A DNA stretch of 64,000 nucleotides, from assembly GCF_003589595.1 (NCBI RefSeq), contig NW_020654422.1:8350921-8414920 (forward strand). The letters run 5' to 3'. The position numbers were made by a program, and so were the translations under genes. The notes below the pieces were generated by a model. That model had not been told where the DNA came from and ran no database searches. It was given only the letters and a program-made list of their open reading frames with translations. This DNA is from Hyposmocoma kahamanoa. Lineage: Eukaryota > Arthropoda > Insecta > Lepidoptera > Cosmopterigidae. Each line of letters starts with the position of its first letter. Positions within the stretch are counted from its first letter, which is position 1. Positions 53,478 through 64,000 of this stretch are shown here, piece by piece.

Positions 53478-54361
53478 CGAGCGTACGTGCGCGCGTGTTT
53501 GGATTTGTGCGTACGTGCGTTTATATCAATATTTTATGTTACAAGATAGTTATTACCAGATTTCAAAATGTATGTATTTATATTGAGACTATGTAAAATA
53601 TTTTGCGTTTGTATGGGTGTATGCGTGTATATTACTTATGAACCTCCCTGACATTAAAAGTAGCCACAAAGAGATTACACAGTTACAGTAAACGTGAACG
53701 TGGACAAATATACCATTTAAAATTAAATAAAAAAATAGTCGAAAACGCAACAGGTTTCTAACCTACCGCTCCAATTTCTGTTCTCCAATTTAATAAGTGT
53801 TCTTTCATCTTTTTCTTGAACAGTTTCTTTGAGATAGTATTACGTACAGGAGGTGGTATGTTGTTCCAACATCTAGTGGCCAAATATCTAAAGCTTCCCC
53901 GAAAAGCAGCGGAACCATGTTGTGGCGTCACAAGGACAAATGTTCGCGTTGATCTTGACTTATAACTATATACTTGAATATAAGTTCTCTGAAAGAAATA
54001 AATAAATAAGTATTTTTTCACAAATCAATAAGATTGGTTTTTGTCCCTTACCGCTACAGTGTAATTCATCTTGAAAATACAAGAAAATGACCATACATTA
54101 TTTTACTGCAAAAAGAACAAAATCTCAATAATAATTTGGTTGTAATAGAGACTCCTGTAGGCAAAGTTTTGTATAACAAAGTGTAAACGATGTTCTTCGC
54201 TCAATTTGTTCTTCGATAATTCCTCAATGTCAATATTGGCATTTTGGTTATTCATTTCAATTTAATCTGATATTGCCTTGAATTTCTCTTGGCGCTTAGT
54301 TATTCTCTGCGGAAGATAGATTTATGGATATGAAGAAATTCGATATAGTAATTGTTACGAC

Positions 54362-54570
54362 ACGCATAACGTGTGCGTGCCCCAATAGCCCCGCAATAGG
54401 GAAACCCTGTGTCGAGAGTGACATGGACACACACATAGACAACCACAAATTACACCCAAACTCACGAGGGAAATAAATGTTGGCCATATTAATATTTCTT
54501 CCGGTTCGGGAATCGAACCCGGGACTTCTACGTGGCAGAACACCATGATAACCCTTCGGCTACGACTGTC
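54362..54570 (-). repeat. tRNA-derived SINE, family 3, copy 2
   Basis: Same family as 43.2 kb: box B 'GGTTCGATTCC' (minus, about 54515-54505), 'GTGTAATTTGTGGTTGTCTA', 'GGGGCTATTGGGGC' at the tail side. Head bases are more diverged than in copy 1. Confidence 0.75.
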
Positions 54571-55143
54571 GACGTAGTTGCTTAAATTAAATTACTGAAA
54601 TGATACGAAAAAAACATACATGCCGGAACCGTCAGGGCTTAGAACTGAATCTTCAGACATGGCTTGGGCAGATTTAGGAATAGTGCAATGAGATTACATT
54701 TAATATTAACACAGTATATTTTAATTACTTTGAAATCGAACAACATTTTGTACTTTCTAGTAATTTTAGTGATCAGTTTGGGTACTAGGCGAAACGTAGA
54801 ACAGTTTCTAATTAGCGTGCGAGCAGCCTTTGAGTCCAACCACCACTGTATCCTCTCTCTCCGTCGAGGTCCACCGGCAGAGAGAGTGCACGATGCACGA
54901 AATGCACTCTGTAACCTGCAGGTGGCGCCTATGTCACTTAGTTTTTCGTCCGTGCTCATGACCGTTTCCGACATATGATACACCTAAGGATATTGTCTAA
55001 AGGATGTGCTAATTTGTTACATGGTAGGATGTACTTCACCCGATCATTCATATACTCGTAAAATCATGAAAACAGGCTAAAATAAAAATCTAAAACGAAT
55101 TATTTAAGAATAAAATGTTTTGTTTTTTTATATTAAGTTTCAG
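54571..55143. other. No firm gene; GC-richer patch at 54790-54970
   Basis: The patch has open frames on both strands (54664-54978 plus, 54639-54983 minus) but no recognisable domain. It contains the short inversion CTCTCTC...GAGAGAG (54857-54891). It may be conserved non-coding DNA or an old repeat. Confidence 0.35.
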
Positions 55144-55195
55144 TGCGCGGGTTGCTGGACGCGAGGGGCGATCCTCCACACCTAACTTCCTAAAT
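55144..55195 (+). other. Candidate 52-bp internal exon
   Basis: A T-rich stretch ending TTTCAG (55138-55143) is followed by 52 GC-rich bases and a strong donor, GTAAGA, at 55196. One phase is fully open (ARVAGREGRSS...); another reads RGLLDARGDPPHLTS then stop. The sharp change in composition exactly between two good splice signals supports an exon. No neighbouring exon on this strand was found, and the gene is unknown. Confidence 0.3.
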
Positions 55196-56109
55196 GTAAG
55201 ATCGCGTTGGAATACCTCGTCAGGCACACACTTATCTAGTCGCAAAAATATCACAATATGGAACAGAAGCGTAAGCGTACGAGAAGCGTTTTAAGACACT
55301 AGAAACGCGAACAAGGGTTATACTGTGCACACCGCCAGTACTGCCAGCAGATGGTGATTACTTGTGTAAATTAAATTCATCTAGCAAGAGAACGCGTAGG
55401 CTCCGAGTCTCCTCCAAGATGCTACCAGTCATAGTCAGTAGTCCTTAATTACGTCTTACCTCTAGAGAATCAAATCTCAAGGGGTTAGAGGGGTATATAT
55501 AAAACGGGTAATACTCGTAAACTTTTTTGTATAACAATCTCAAGAAAGTCTTTTGGATTTTCTCTAGAAGCAAGGCGCAAGTATTTATTGTTGGGTAATT
55601 TTCCGAAAAATTTCAAAGAGTGGAAATTTTTCCGGAAAAAATTAATTCTATAATTCGAAGGCCCATATTATGTTCTATGTTTAGATAAGTGTTTTGAAGC
55701 TTTATTGATCGTGAATTATAAAATAAAATTGTTTAGCTAAAAGCAAGTTGCAATGAGACTTAAAAAATAGTATTTTAAGCAATCGTTTCATAAGGCGAGA
55801 ACCTTGTTTGGCAAAGTACCGCTTATAATATTAACCAATCAGGAGGCAATAAAGCGTTTGAGTAGCGTCATATTTGATATTTCAATTAGCAAAATACGAC
55901 GTTCTGTTTTTGTATCTTTTTCAATTCAGTAGCGAATACCATAGACAATAGAATTTTGGTTCTGAACTAAAAAGAGAGCCTTTTTGATATGGTTTATGAA
56001 ATTAGTTGACAGATAAAATTACAAGAGTAGAAAAATCTTAATAATGGCTCCATCGTTTTCGTCCAGTATATTCAACTTTTGACGGGTGGCTTCTGTGAAA
56101 TGTGGAATA
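55196..56109. other. No recognisable gene
   Basis: GC-richer until about 55440, then AT-rich. No domain or repeat landmarks recognised. Confidence 0.4.
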
Positions 56110-56520
56110 ATAGTGGAAAAATGTAGGAAAAACATACGGAAAAATATTTATTTTACAGAAATATATGAATTTTTCAAAATGCACATTTTTCCATGACCCA
56201 ACACTAAGCGGTAGTAATCAACCTCGTGTGGATTAAAAAACAACTGAAGCTGCCCAAGTTTACTCCTAAACAGAGCGGTGTAAAGGAGTTTGATGACCAT
56301 AGGATCATAAAAATCGCGAATATTCCGGTTAACAAACTCCAATCTTCAATACCTATTGGCGGCTAACGGTTTCGTATGCTCGTGAAAATTGAGATGCGTA
56401 TCAAAATCGACGCCTAAGTCTTTGATAAGCTCGACACGGGTTATGAATTCTATTGAATTCAGTAAGTACCTGGAGGTATTTGGTATAAAGAAGATTGTAC
56501 ACACGTTCAAAAGTCATCTC
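56110..56520 (-). pseudogene. LINE RT fragment (post-YADD region)
   Basis: The minus strand reads, from about 56410, LGVDFDTHLNFHEHTKPLAA and, from 56342, FVNRNIRDFYDPMVIKLLYT then ALFRSKLGQLQ. This is the 'LGV..D..L.F..H' to 'LY.A.VRSKLEYAS' block found after the YADD box in Jockey/CR1-group LINEs. Stops separate the parts, and both ends are missing. Confidence 0.65.
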
Positions 56521-56749
56521 CTGTAAAGCCCGTAGTTGGTTTTTTAAGATCCGCATAGCGGAACAAGGTGTCCTATACTATCATATTCCGATATTTAATT
56601 TTACGGTAAATGCCGTTACTGTCAATGAACGGTTTAATCGGTACATAATTCACCATTAACTTATAATTGTGTTATATAATGGTTAAAATATTCGTTGACT
56701 AGATATACAAATGTAAAAAGCAAACATGACACTACATAATACATCAACC

Positions 56750-56922
56750 TTATGTGGCCTTAAGTACCGCTTCATAGGGACAGGGTCTTTGTCTACATAG
56801 CCATTGAATATCTCGATCAGACAGGCGATCGCATCGTTGGTTCATGGCAGCCAATCTTTGTTCCAGCGTTTTGGTTTGGAAATTTAGCAACATCGTTTTA
56901 CGAGTGAAGCGCCATGTATCAC
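56750..56922 (-). other. Candidate 3'-terminal exon of an unidentified host gene
   Basis: On the minus strand a splice-acceptor-like sequence (AATCTTTCAG, ending at 56923) precedes an open frame that runs in one phase to a TAA at 56752-56750, about 57 codons. It contains WRFTRKTMLLNFQTKTLEQR and RDIQWLCRQRPCPYEA. It is GC-richer than its flanks and varied in composition, unlike the LINE fragments nearby. I recognise no family. It could also be the end of an unknown transposase. No AATAAA signal is obvious downstream. Confidence 0.35.
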
Positions 56923-56979
56923 CTGAAAGATTATAATTTATATAATAACATATCGAGTTCTTTAGTTTTTTTCACATTG

Positions 56980-57310
56980 GTAATGAAACTATTATTCCGG
57001 ACTTTTTTTTAATATATAATAGACACACGCTTGGCCACAATCTCACCTGATGTTAAGCGACGATGTGTCCGACGATGGATCGCATTTGCTTTTCGCTCCA
57101 CCGAGTCCAATGCAGCTAACTGGTAAAGGCCAGAGCCGTCCCAAAGGTGGCAGCAGTACTCCATACACTATCGAACTTGTGCTTTATACAGATTTAAAAG
57201 CTGTTCAGGTGTGAAGTACCGCCTGACCTTGTAATATGCCTAGTTTTCTGGCAGCAGTTTTTGCCAAGCACTTGATCAAAGTTAAGGTTGGATGATAAGT
57301 CCAGATTAAT
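56980..57310 (-). pseudogene. LINE C-terminal end, fragment
   Basis: The minus strand carries AAKKLGILQ-type and YCCHLWDGSG-type sequence in broken frames. It matches in order the better preserved copy at 59558-59830 (lysine-rich KLG block, a 'TPEQLL.LYKA.VR' block, then 'AKRI'). The right flank near 57010 has a T-run, and 56973-57000 (AATGAAACTATTATTCCGGA) looks like another Penelope terminal scrap. Confidence 0.55.
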
Positions 57311-58166
57311 TAACTTATTCTATTTTTCAAACCAGTCAGCCATAACCATGGAACCAATTACGTAGGCTGCGGCGGAGGTTCGAAAAAAACCGAAATGATT
57401 TTAAAGTAATTTAATTTTAAAAAAAATTTAATTGACAATAAATATGAACTTATGGGCCAACTATGCTAGTGTCTTAATCGATGCTAGATTATGGAATGAA
57501 TGTTTGATGAGCTTGATTTGGCAATCGTGCTGGTTCGAGTCACGTTCCGCAGCGTAGGCGCCTCGTGTAACTTGTGGATGTTTTCTATCAGAATGGGGTG
57601 AGTGCAAGGTAGGCGATCTTCATAGCGGAGGGATGCCTAACATGTAATGTAACATGTAATGATGTAAACAGCCTGAAAAGTTGTTTTGTTTAAAAAAAAA
57701 ACCAAATAAATCCGAATAATTCCTAACCTTAAGAACCTAAAAACTCTATATACTGGTAATAAATAAGTAGCCTATTCACGTTTATATAGTATTTATTTCA
57801 AATCTCATCGTTCTACTCGTATGAAATCTTATGAAATTCTAGTGATTTAAGTATATATTTATTATCATAATAAAGACAATAAAATATAATAAAAACAAAA
57901 ATAAAATGTGTAATCCTTTTTTTACTTTTTTGGCTTTATTTTTTTGTTTAGAATGGATAGCGGACACCATACATATACAGAGTATAGCTGTTACGGTACA
58001 ATCAAAATATAAAAGCATTATACATATCGCACTTATGGGCTACAGCGGCATGCAAGTAGTAGGTATCAAGAGGTTTTAATAATTTGTTTTTGTGATATCA
58101 GATATTAATAAGGGTCAAATTTATATAGCAAGCATTATATTTAAAATGAATATAATTATTTAATTA
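57311..58166. other. No firm gene; weak tRNA-like box near 57.53 kb
   Basis: The only landmark is 'GCTGGTTCGAGTC' (57529-57541), a box B-like string that may be a worn SINE. The rest is AT-rich. Confidence 0.4.
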
Positions 58167-58482
58167 AGTAGCAGTAGAGCTTCTTGTGGAAGAGTTTGTC
58201 CAGGGTAGTACTGCCACCTTACCTATTTCTGCAGCCAAGCAGTAATCTGAGCATTAACTGTGTTCCGGTTTTGAAGGGTAAGGGTGTTGGTGAAATTACA
58301 GGGACATGGGACTTGTCAACTTATGTCTCAGAGTGACGGTCGCAGTGGTAGTGCCCCTCAGATCTTTGCAATTCAAAGATCTGAGTGGCACTGTAACTGT
58401 TATGGACAGGCGTGTAGCTTACCATCACGCGCACGACTTTTTCGTCCCGTCACTTGATGTTGTAAAATATATATATATAATT
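58167..58482 (+). repeat. Dispersed repeat family R, copy 6
   Basis: Nearly full-length: 'AGTAGCAGTAGAGCTTCTTG' at 58168, 'TTTTGAAGGGTAAGGGTG', 'CTTATGTCTCAGAGTGACGG', 'ATGGACAGGCGTGTAGCTTA', ending in a TA repeat (58468-58482). This and copies 1 and 7 are best for building a consensus. Confidence 0.75.
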
Positions 58483-59557
58483 TTAAGTCTTTTTTTTGTA
58501 AACATGAATCTTTTAATTTTAGTTTTGAAGCTGGGCAGGGAATAATTAAAAATATTCAAAATCACATTGTCTATGAAACTCATGTTATGTTATGGCGTTA
58601 CACTAAATGGCGTTTTTAATAAAAGCATTATCAGCAGCTACAATGTTGCAATGTTACAATGCTATATTGAAAGAAATATCTCGTTATAGAGATGACGCGT
58701 ACTTAAATCAGCACCCATTAGAACGCGTTCATACAGTGTTTTACGGAAGATGTCGTCAACACGTTCAGTGTTAAGCTGAAGTACTGAAGCTGAAACAGAT
58801 AGGATACAACTCTTAATTTGATCACGATTATGCCAACTTTTTTTGGATAGTTATTTTTTGAATCTATCACATTTATATTAAAACAAAAACAATTAGTTAA
58901 TTTCTAAGCGACTGAAACAAATCAATTTTGCAGGCTTATTTTGAACACAGAGACACTTTCCCCTGGATAGCCATATTAGTAAGTTCCAGAGCATTAGAAA
59001 AAAAAGTTACATTACGTAATTTTTCATTCATGAAGTTGAATTTGTCAATAGCATATAAGGAAGCTGCTCGTTGAAACCCAACTATATCTATTACTTTAAG
59101 GTCTTTCTTGAAACTAAATTTAGAAACGATACCTCGGGACAGCAACGCACTTGCAAAAAGAGTATTATATAAATATAAGTGTATTAATTTACACGTTTTA
59201 ATACGTGTTCTCGAAATTCCCACTTTCTTAGCGGTGATGGAGCGGAAAATGATACTTTATACCCTAGGGTGGAAACGTATTTTTTTTATTACTGCAAGCA
59301 CAATTTAAAACTATAGTACCAAGGAGATTGTTTATGTTTGAATTAAATTATGAATGTGTATGAAAAAGTCTTGATAAAATCATTGTCTCTTTTTATTATT
59401 TTTTATGTAAAATCGATGAACATTTATTTATTTATATATAGGAAACATTCTTTTGGACTTACAGCGCATGTTCCAGACTTTTCTGTTGCTGTGCACACTC
59501 TTCAAAATGAGATCTCTCTACAGAAAAAAATTGTCCATCAAGATCAAAGATCGGTGA
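58483..59557. other. No firm gene
   Basis: AT-rich. A 95-codon minus frame (59223-58936) has no recognisable domain, although its composition (RTRIKTCKLIHLYLYNTLF, FQRAASLYAIDKFN) is not obviously random. Left unassigned. Confidence 0.35.
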
Positions 59558-59830
59558 TCAAGATTTAGAAGCTTGGACTCTATAAGGTAGTCTCTTTGCT
59601 TTTCGCTCAAATGGGTCAAAGGCAACCATTTGCTGCCAAAGGTACGTCATACACGACCGAACTAGTGCATTGTAAAGAATTAAAAGCTGTTTTGGTGTGC
59701 AGGCAGTACTCCTGACCTTGAACAGGATACCCAGTTTTTTGGCAGCAATTTCTGATAAGCACTTAAATAGCGACTGTGGCTTAGGTGTTCTAAACACAAA
59801 CAAAGTAGCTCAAGATGGTCACTTAACGGT
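59558..59830 (-). pseudogene. LINE RT-tail fragment
   Basis: The minus strand reads LSEIAAKKLGILFKVRSTAC and TPKQLLILYNALVRSCMTYL, then FERKAKRLP, the segment after the RT palm in an arthropod LINE (the 'KLG.L.R....TP..LL.LY.A.VRS..EY' block). Stops follow. Same family as the fragment at 56980-57310. Confidence 0.65.
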
Positions 59831-60009
59831 ACGGATACATCTCGGAAAGTGAAACTGCATTAGCTTATAAAAGACACGCCTTTGTTACTAACTGATACTG
59901 ATAATTGAATTTACAGTGTTTTTGTTTTCAAGGGAACTGATGAAATGACATTGTTGTAGGATTTATAATAAATATTTATAGGTGTATTATTAAGTTTTTT
60001 TTACAATAT

Positions 60010-60302
60010 CAAATGACGGGACGAACAAGTCGTGCGCCTGGTGGTAAGCTACACGCCTGTTCATAACAGTTCAGTGTCACTCAGAGCTTTATAAATTGCA
60101 AAGATCTGAAGGGCACTGCCACTGCACCCGTCACCCTGAGACATAAGTTGACAATTTCCGTGTAAAGTTCCCAGTAATTTCACCAGCACTCTTACCCTTC
60201 AAAACTGGAACACAGCAATGCCGATATTACTGCTTGGCGGCAGAAATAAGTAATGTTGCAGAATTTTCCTGAAGAAACTCTTTCACAAGGATCTCTTTAT
60301 GC
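60010..60302 (-). repeat. Dispersed repeat family R, copy 7
   Basis: Reverse-orientation, nearly full-length copy starting ACGGGACGAACAAGTCGTGC, with CACCCTGAGACATAAGTTGA and ending GAAACTCTTTCACAAGGATC at the right. Confidence 0.75.
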
Positions 60303-60890
60303 AATTTTTAAGAGGTACTTATGTACAGATATTTGTAAGTTAATAATAAAATATTTATTTGTTTATAGTTTAAATGGAAATTGTGTTATTATAGCTGTAG
60401 GTTACCTTATAGCTTTGGTACCTGTTAACGATCTATAACGAAAAACTCAGCAGAGCTATAACACTACACGTCACGTCTATTCAAATCGATATATATAATA
60501 TAACAGAGTATTACTGCACGGTTTAACGCTCAAGAATTTTTATCAAGTCCCTCTAAACTGCAAAAGAAAAATACTTCAAAAGCAAATTAAATGTAACAAA
60601 ATTAAGATCAAAGAAAGTATTAAGGGAAAAACTCCCAATAGCATCCTATTTACGATATTAATTAACCTAACCGTCAGAATCGAAGCCCATTTTAATTAAG
60701 AGCATCTCCAATAATTGGTAACTGGTTGTGATACTAGAACTAGCTCAGATGTTTCCAATGACCACTGCATTTCCGAATACAATCTTGAAACGTCGAATTT
60801 GTCGCGAACATTTTGGACAGCTCTTGTTAGCTCATTTTCTACAAATCAACAGACTATACGCCTACGTGAGGCGCACTCCGGAATGAATAA
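60303..60890. other. No recognisable gene
   Basis: AT-rich. A non-ATG frame at 60715-60906 shows no domain. Confidence 0.4.
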
Positions 60891-62000
60891 GAAAAAAATA
60901 CTATAAATGGTCAGAAATGATTTTATTGTTTCTCAAAATATTATCCGTTAGCGTTAATGCACTTTTTCATACGAATGAACCAATTTTGAAAACATTTATG
61001 CCACTCCTCCGTGACAATCTCTGAAACATATTTTTCATATCCTTCGACAGCTTCTTCAGCTGATGAAAATCGTAGACCGCGTAAATGGTTCTAAATTTTT
61101 GGAAATAAATAAAAGTCACAAGGTGCCAGGTCGGAACTGCACGTGAGATGGCTCATAAGGTCAACTTTGTTCACCTTCAAAAATTCATTTGTCTGTCTGG
61201 CTGTGTGAGAACTGGCATTACCGTGGTGCAAGATGATACGGCGTTTACGATTATTTTTACGGAGTTTGTCAATAACTTCCGGCAAACAAATGGTCGTGTA
61301 CCAATCACTATTCACGGTACAACGATTCTCCAAAGCAACGGTAGCCACGTGTCCAGTTTTATTAAAAAAAGAAGCAATCATCTGCTTAGAAGCACTTTGC
61401 ACGCGCGCCACTTCGGTTAGTTTCGACTCATCTCGAAAGACCCATAGGCTCGATTGCTGCTTTGTTTTGGGATCACAACTATAAATCCATGTTTTGTCAC
61501 CTGTTACTATGTCCCAAACCAAATTAGACGCCCCTTCGTCGAATCTGATAAGCATCGCGTCACATGGTACAATGTCAGCACCAAGAGACGCGATCCGTTT
61601 TTTGAGCCTCAGTCAAATTGTGTGGGTTCCACCGAGGGCATAGCTTTTCAACACCCACATGTTTGTGTAGTATTGATTGTATTTGACTCATGCCTATGCC
61701 TAAAGATGCTCGAATCTCATGGTATCTCACATGCCTGTCTGTTTTGATCATACGGCGCACAGCATCGATGTTTTTGTTGTACACAGCAATGGACGGGCGA
61801 CCATCACGAAATTCGTCACTGAGATTCACACGACCGCGTTTGGATTCTGCAAGCTATAAATAGTCGTCTTGCATGGTGGTTTATCGCCAAAAGCACTTTG
61901 AAGCCGAGTTGTTAAATTACACTTAAAGTCGTAGAAAATCATACTACGAAAATTTTTACGAGTTAAATCCATGGTGATGTAGACAACCAATTTCTAAAAT
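60891..62000 (-). mobile_element. Defective mariner element
   Basis: Minus-strand mariner remnant carrying one broken transposase gene (61972 to about 60934). Terminal inverted repeats could not be identified by eye, so the boundaries are approximate and one end may be lost. It cannot be autonomous. Confidence 0.8.
60934..61972 (-). pseudogene. mariner transposase, inactive
   Basis: An ATG at 61972 begins MDLTRKNFRSMIFYDFK, the usual mariner N terminus. The DNA-binding region follows (61829-61575: DEFRDGRPSIAV, IDAVRRMIKTDRHVRYHEI, ILHKHVGVEK). A stop plus a short insertion near 61570 shifts the frame into the catalytic half (61555-61091): GDKTWIYSCDPKTKQQS has the first Asp, ILHHGNASSHTA has Gly where the second catalytic Asp belongs, and SSDLAPCDFYLFP has the third, 34 residues after the second position. 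Two further in-frame stops lie in the C-terminal part (RFSSAEEAVEGYEKYVSEI). The protein would be inactive even without the frameshift. Confidence 0.85.
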
Positions 62001-62089
62001 GACGCCACAATGTAAAAACAAGTGACAGTCAGATGAAACAAACTGTATTCTACAGCCAAAGATTTCCATTTTCAAATATTGTAATTAGA
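62001..62089. other. Short spacer between mariner and LINE end
   Basis: No gene. The right terminal inverted repeat of the mariner element would be expected here but is not obvious. Confidence 0.4.
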
Positions 62090-62520
62090 ATAGATTGGAA
62101 TAGAATACGTTTATTTGCCAGAATACAGTAATTAAGTAAGGTCTTAAGTAAAATTAGGTACATTGTATTCAACCTGCAAGCAGATGTGCAAATATTAATG
62201 GGATTCAATGTTTAGTCTCTATAGTTTCTAATTAATGTAATGAATTTGTAAATTCTAAGTATTCTTTGTTACTATAGAAGTAATGTGTCAAAAGCCATTT
62301 TGTCAATTTTAATTTAAAAGTATGTCCTTGTAACAATTTAATTTCGTTTGGTAATTTATTGTAAATAATTATACACATGTTGAAGCAGTTATTCTTATTA
62401 AAACAATTTATTTATGGCAACGAGGTTGGTATAAGAGTATAAGAGAAAAATATTTTTAACTAATTTTTATTCAATGAATTAGATGGATATGTCATGCAGT
62501 TTTTAGTCAAGTTAAGTTGG
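62090..62520 (-). pseudogene. CR1/Jockey-group LINE C-terminal end and tail
   Basis: The minus strand reads CIIIYNKLPNEIKLLQGHTF and KWLLTHYFYSNKEYLEF, ending TNSLH-stop near 62236. This is the C-terminal motif (IYN.LP...K...FK..L..WL...FY...E) also present in the intact LINE at 28.6 kb. The 3' UTR runs to about 62090 with an ATTCTATTCCAATC-type repeat end. Upstream frames are stopped, and the RT is missing. Confidence 0.7.
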
Positions 62521-64000
62521 GTTAAGTTATTTTTATTTGTCAAATCTATAAAATAATCGTTAAAAATATTACAAATGTCATCTGGGTTTGAGTATGTCAT
62601 ATTGTTATGTCGTATATGTTTTATGTCATTTTTACAGGTATTGTTAGTATTACTTTTTAAATATTGTTTTTGTAAGTGGCCAGTTCCGGAAACTTATAGT
62701 GCGCCGTATGTATTATTGTATGAGATTTAATTACTATCAAATGCTTATCAAGAGTATCAATGTGAACAAAATTGATCGGTTTTCATGATTTCATTCAATA
62801 GCAATTATTTACTTCTCTCAATGTTTCATTTCACTATATTGTAGTATAAGATAACAGTGTCGATTTATGATCTTTGACAAGGATAAAAGTTGTTTCAATC
62901 TAGTTGATACTGCGGTACATATTCCTTTTTTATTTGGTCCATATTTTTGGGTACAGCGTAATTTTATTTAAATTTTATTTAAAAAAAAATAAAAATAAAA
63001 ACTATTTAAAATGTTATTTTAAGAGCTAGGCGCCATTTATGTAAAATTTGCACATCTCTGTCAACTAACACACAAAGTTACTTAAATGTACGCAAATAAA
63101 ATTAGCGAGTAAATATAGTCGAAGAGCTTGCACTGAAATGAACATATATGTGAATTGGCTTATGTATATGTTTCCTCAAGAGCAAAACTTATATTGAGCG
63201 ACTTGGGAGCTAGGCGCAGCGTGCTCGTCGGCTAATGCGACTTCAGCGAATTGTCTTTAACAAGTCCCATCATCATTTAATCAACTTAGTAACGATCTTG
63301 TTTCGAATTCGCACCGAAGTGCATTTTCGCAGTTTCTGTATTTTACAGAGAAAAAAATAAACTGCAGCGTTATAACAATTATTGTAACAAATACGTTTAT
63401 TTAGATATGTCATGTACGAGCTTTTTTCTGCTTACAATACAATACAAAAATTATTTATTGTACACCTAAATGGTGACAAATACAATACAACGGGCGGTGG
63501 TGCACCGGTTTTAGGCGATTTCTGCCCGATAATCTTTGGATGGAAGTAATTATAACTTACGGATAAAAGGCGGCGTTGTATGATAGATAGAAAATCGATA
63601 AATAAATCATATATGTACATGCAATAAATAATAAAACTATACATATATAAATATGTTGATTTCTTCTTCTGCTTGTTTTTTCTGCTTACTTGATCACATT
63701 TGGGGTGATCAATCACTTTGTGGGGGATCAAGTGTGTTCAACTCTCAAGCTCAACTCTTCACGGTTAATAGCTGGTTCTTTGACCTCTCTATCTTCTTTT
63801 TATTTGATGACTATACGCCATTCTTGGTCTTCCTCGCTTGCTTTTCCCTTCTATCCTCCCCTCAATTATCACTCTCACAAATTCGTCATTACGCAATAAA
63901 TGTACAAACATTTTCCGGGTTCTTCTCTCTATTGCATTAAAAACACTTCTCCTCCCCAACCTTTTCCAAATGCAAACAAATATAACAAAAATATTAAGGT
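62521..64000. other. No recognisable gene
   Basis: AT-rich to the end of the window. Frames at 63432-63731 and 63653-63940 overlap on opposite strands and are low-complexity. No repeat landmarks recognised. Confidence 0.45.

Larger units (their letters stand above)
53071..54030 (-). pseudogene. LINE C-terminal end with TATC-repeat tail
   Basis: The minus frame 54021-53758 reads RSTRTFVLVTPQHGSAAFRG and RYLATRCWNNIPPPVR, typical of the C terminus of a LINE reverse-transcriptase protein ('SFR..ATR.WN.LP'), ending IGAVG-stop. The downstream 3' UTR includes a GT repeat (53457-53477) and reaches a six-unit GATA/TATC repeat at 53071-53094, which would be the element's tail. Linking the tail to this frame is an inference from orientation and distance. 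Confidence 0.55.

Noticed and set aside
58936..59223. 95-codon minus frame as a gene
   Set aside because: No domain, no splice or promoter signal, and in-frame stops at once upstream; kept only as unassigned.

Overview
The window looks like nuclear DNA of a lepidopteran insect (moth or butterfly). It is AT-rich and crowded with families typical of that order: several tRNA-derived SINEs (one Metulj-like), RTE, CR1/Jockey and R1-type LINE fragments, Penelope-like elements with a GIY-YIG nuclease, an errantivirus-type LTR element, a mariner element and short inverted-repeat elements. No complete host gene can be read. The species cannot be named. Identifications rest on motifs read by eye, without database searches.

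Layout. 1-20 kb is mostly gene-free, intron-like or intergenic DNA. It carries the 3' end of an RTE-type LINE (1-108), four copies of one SINE family, one copy each of two other SINEs, a 283-bp MITE (13.8-14.1 kb), a GC-rich R1-like LINE tail inserted in a Penelope terminal remnant (11.2-11.7 kb), a GC-rich unidentified block (14.9-15.5 kb) and a two-copy direct repeat (18.6-19.2 kb). 20-26.8 kb holds a decayed minus-strand errantivirus-type element (LTR, primer-binding site, gag, pol, env). 27.7-31.6 kb is a minus-strand LINE pile-up in which a CR1/Jockey-group LINE has inserted into an older LINE. 33.2-35.9 kb is a plus-strand LINE with a long open endonuclease-RT frame but a changed catalytic residue. 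36.0-37.2 kb holds two head-to-tail copies of a 0.6-kb terminal-inverted-repeat element. 38.6-42.5 kb contains broken Jockey-type LINE pieces, a Penelope RT fragment and a 10-base assembly gap. 43.2-46.8 kb is SINEs and a dispersed repeat. 47.2-51.2 kb is a CR1-like LINE split by a Penelope-like element with a clear 13-bp target duplication. 51.4-51.8 kb is a Harbinger-like MITE. 51.8-62.7 kb holds further LINE ends, SINEs, a dead mariner and two candidate host exons. The last 1.3 kb has no recognisable gene.

The genes do not form a pathway. What the window records is the order of transposition events. In three places target duplications allow that order to be read: LINE into LINE, Penelope into LINE, and R1-like LINE into Penelope remnant. 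Three short exon-like segments (4985-5103, 55144-55195, 56750-56922) are the only hints of host genes.
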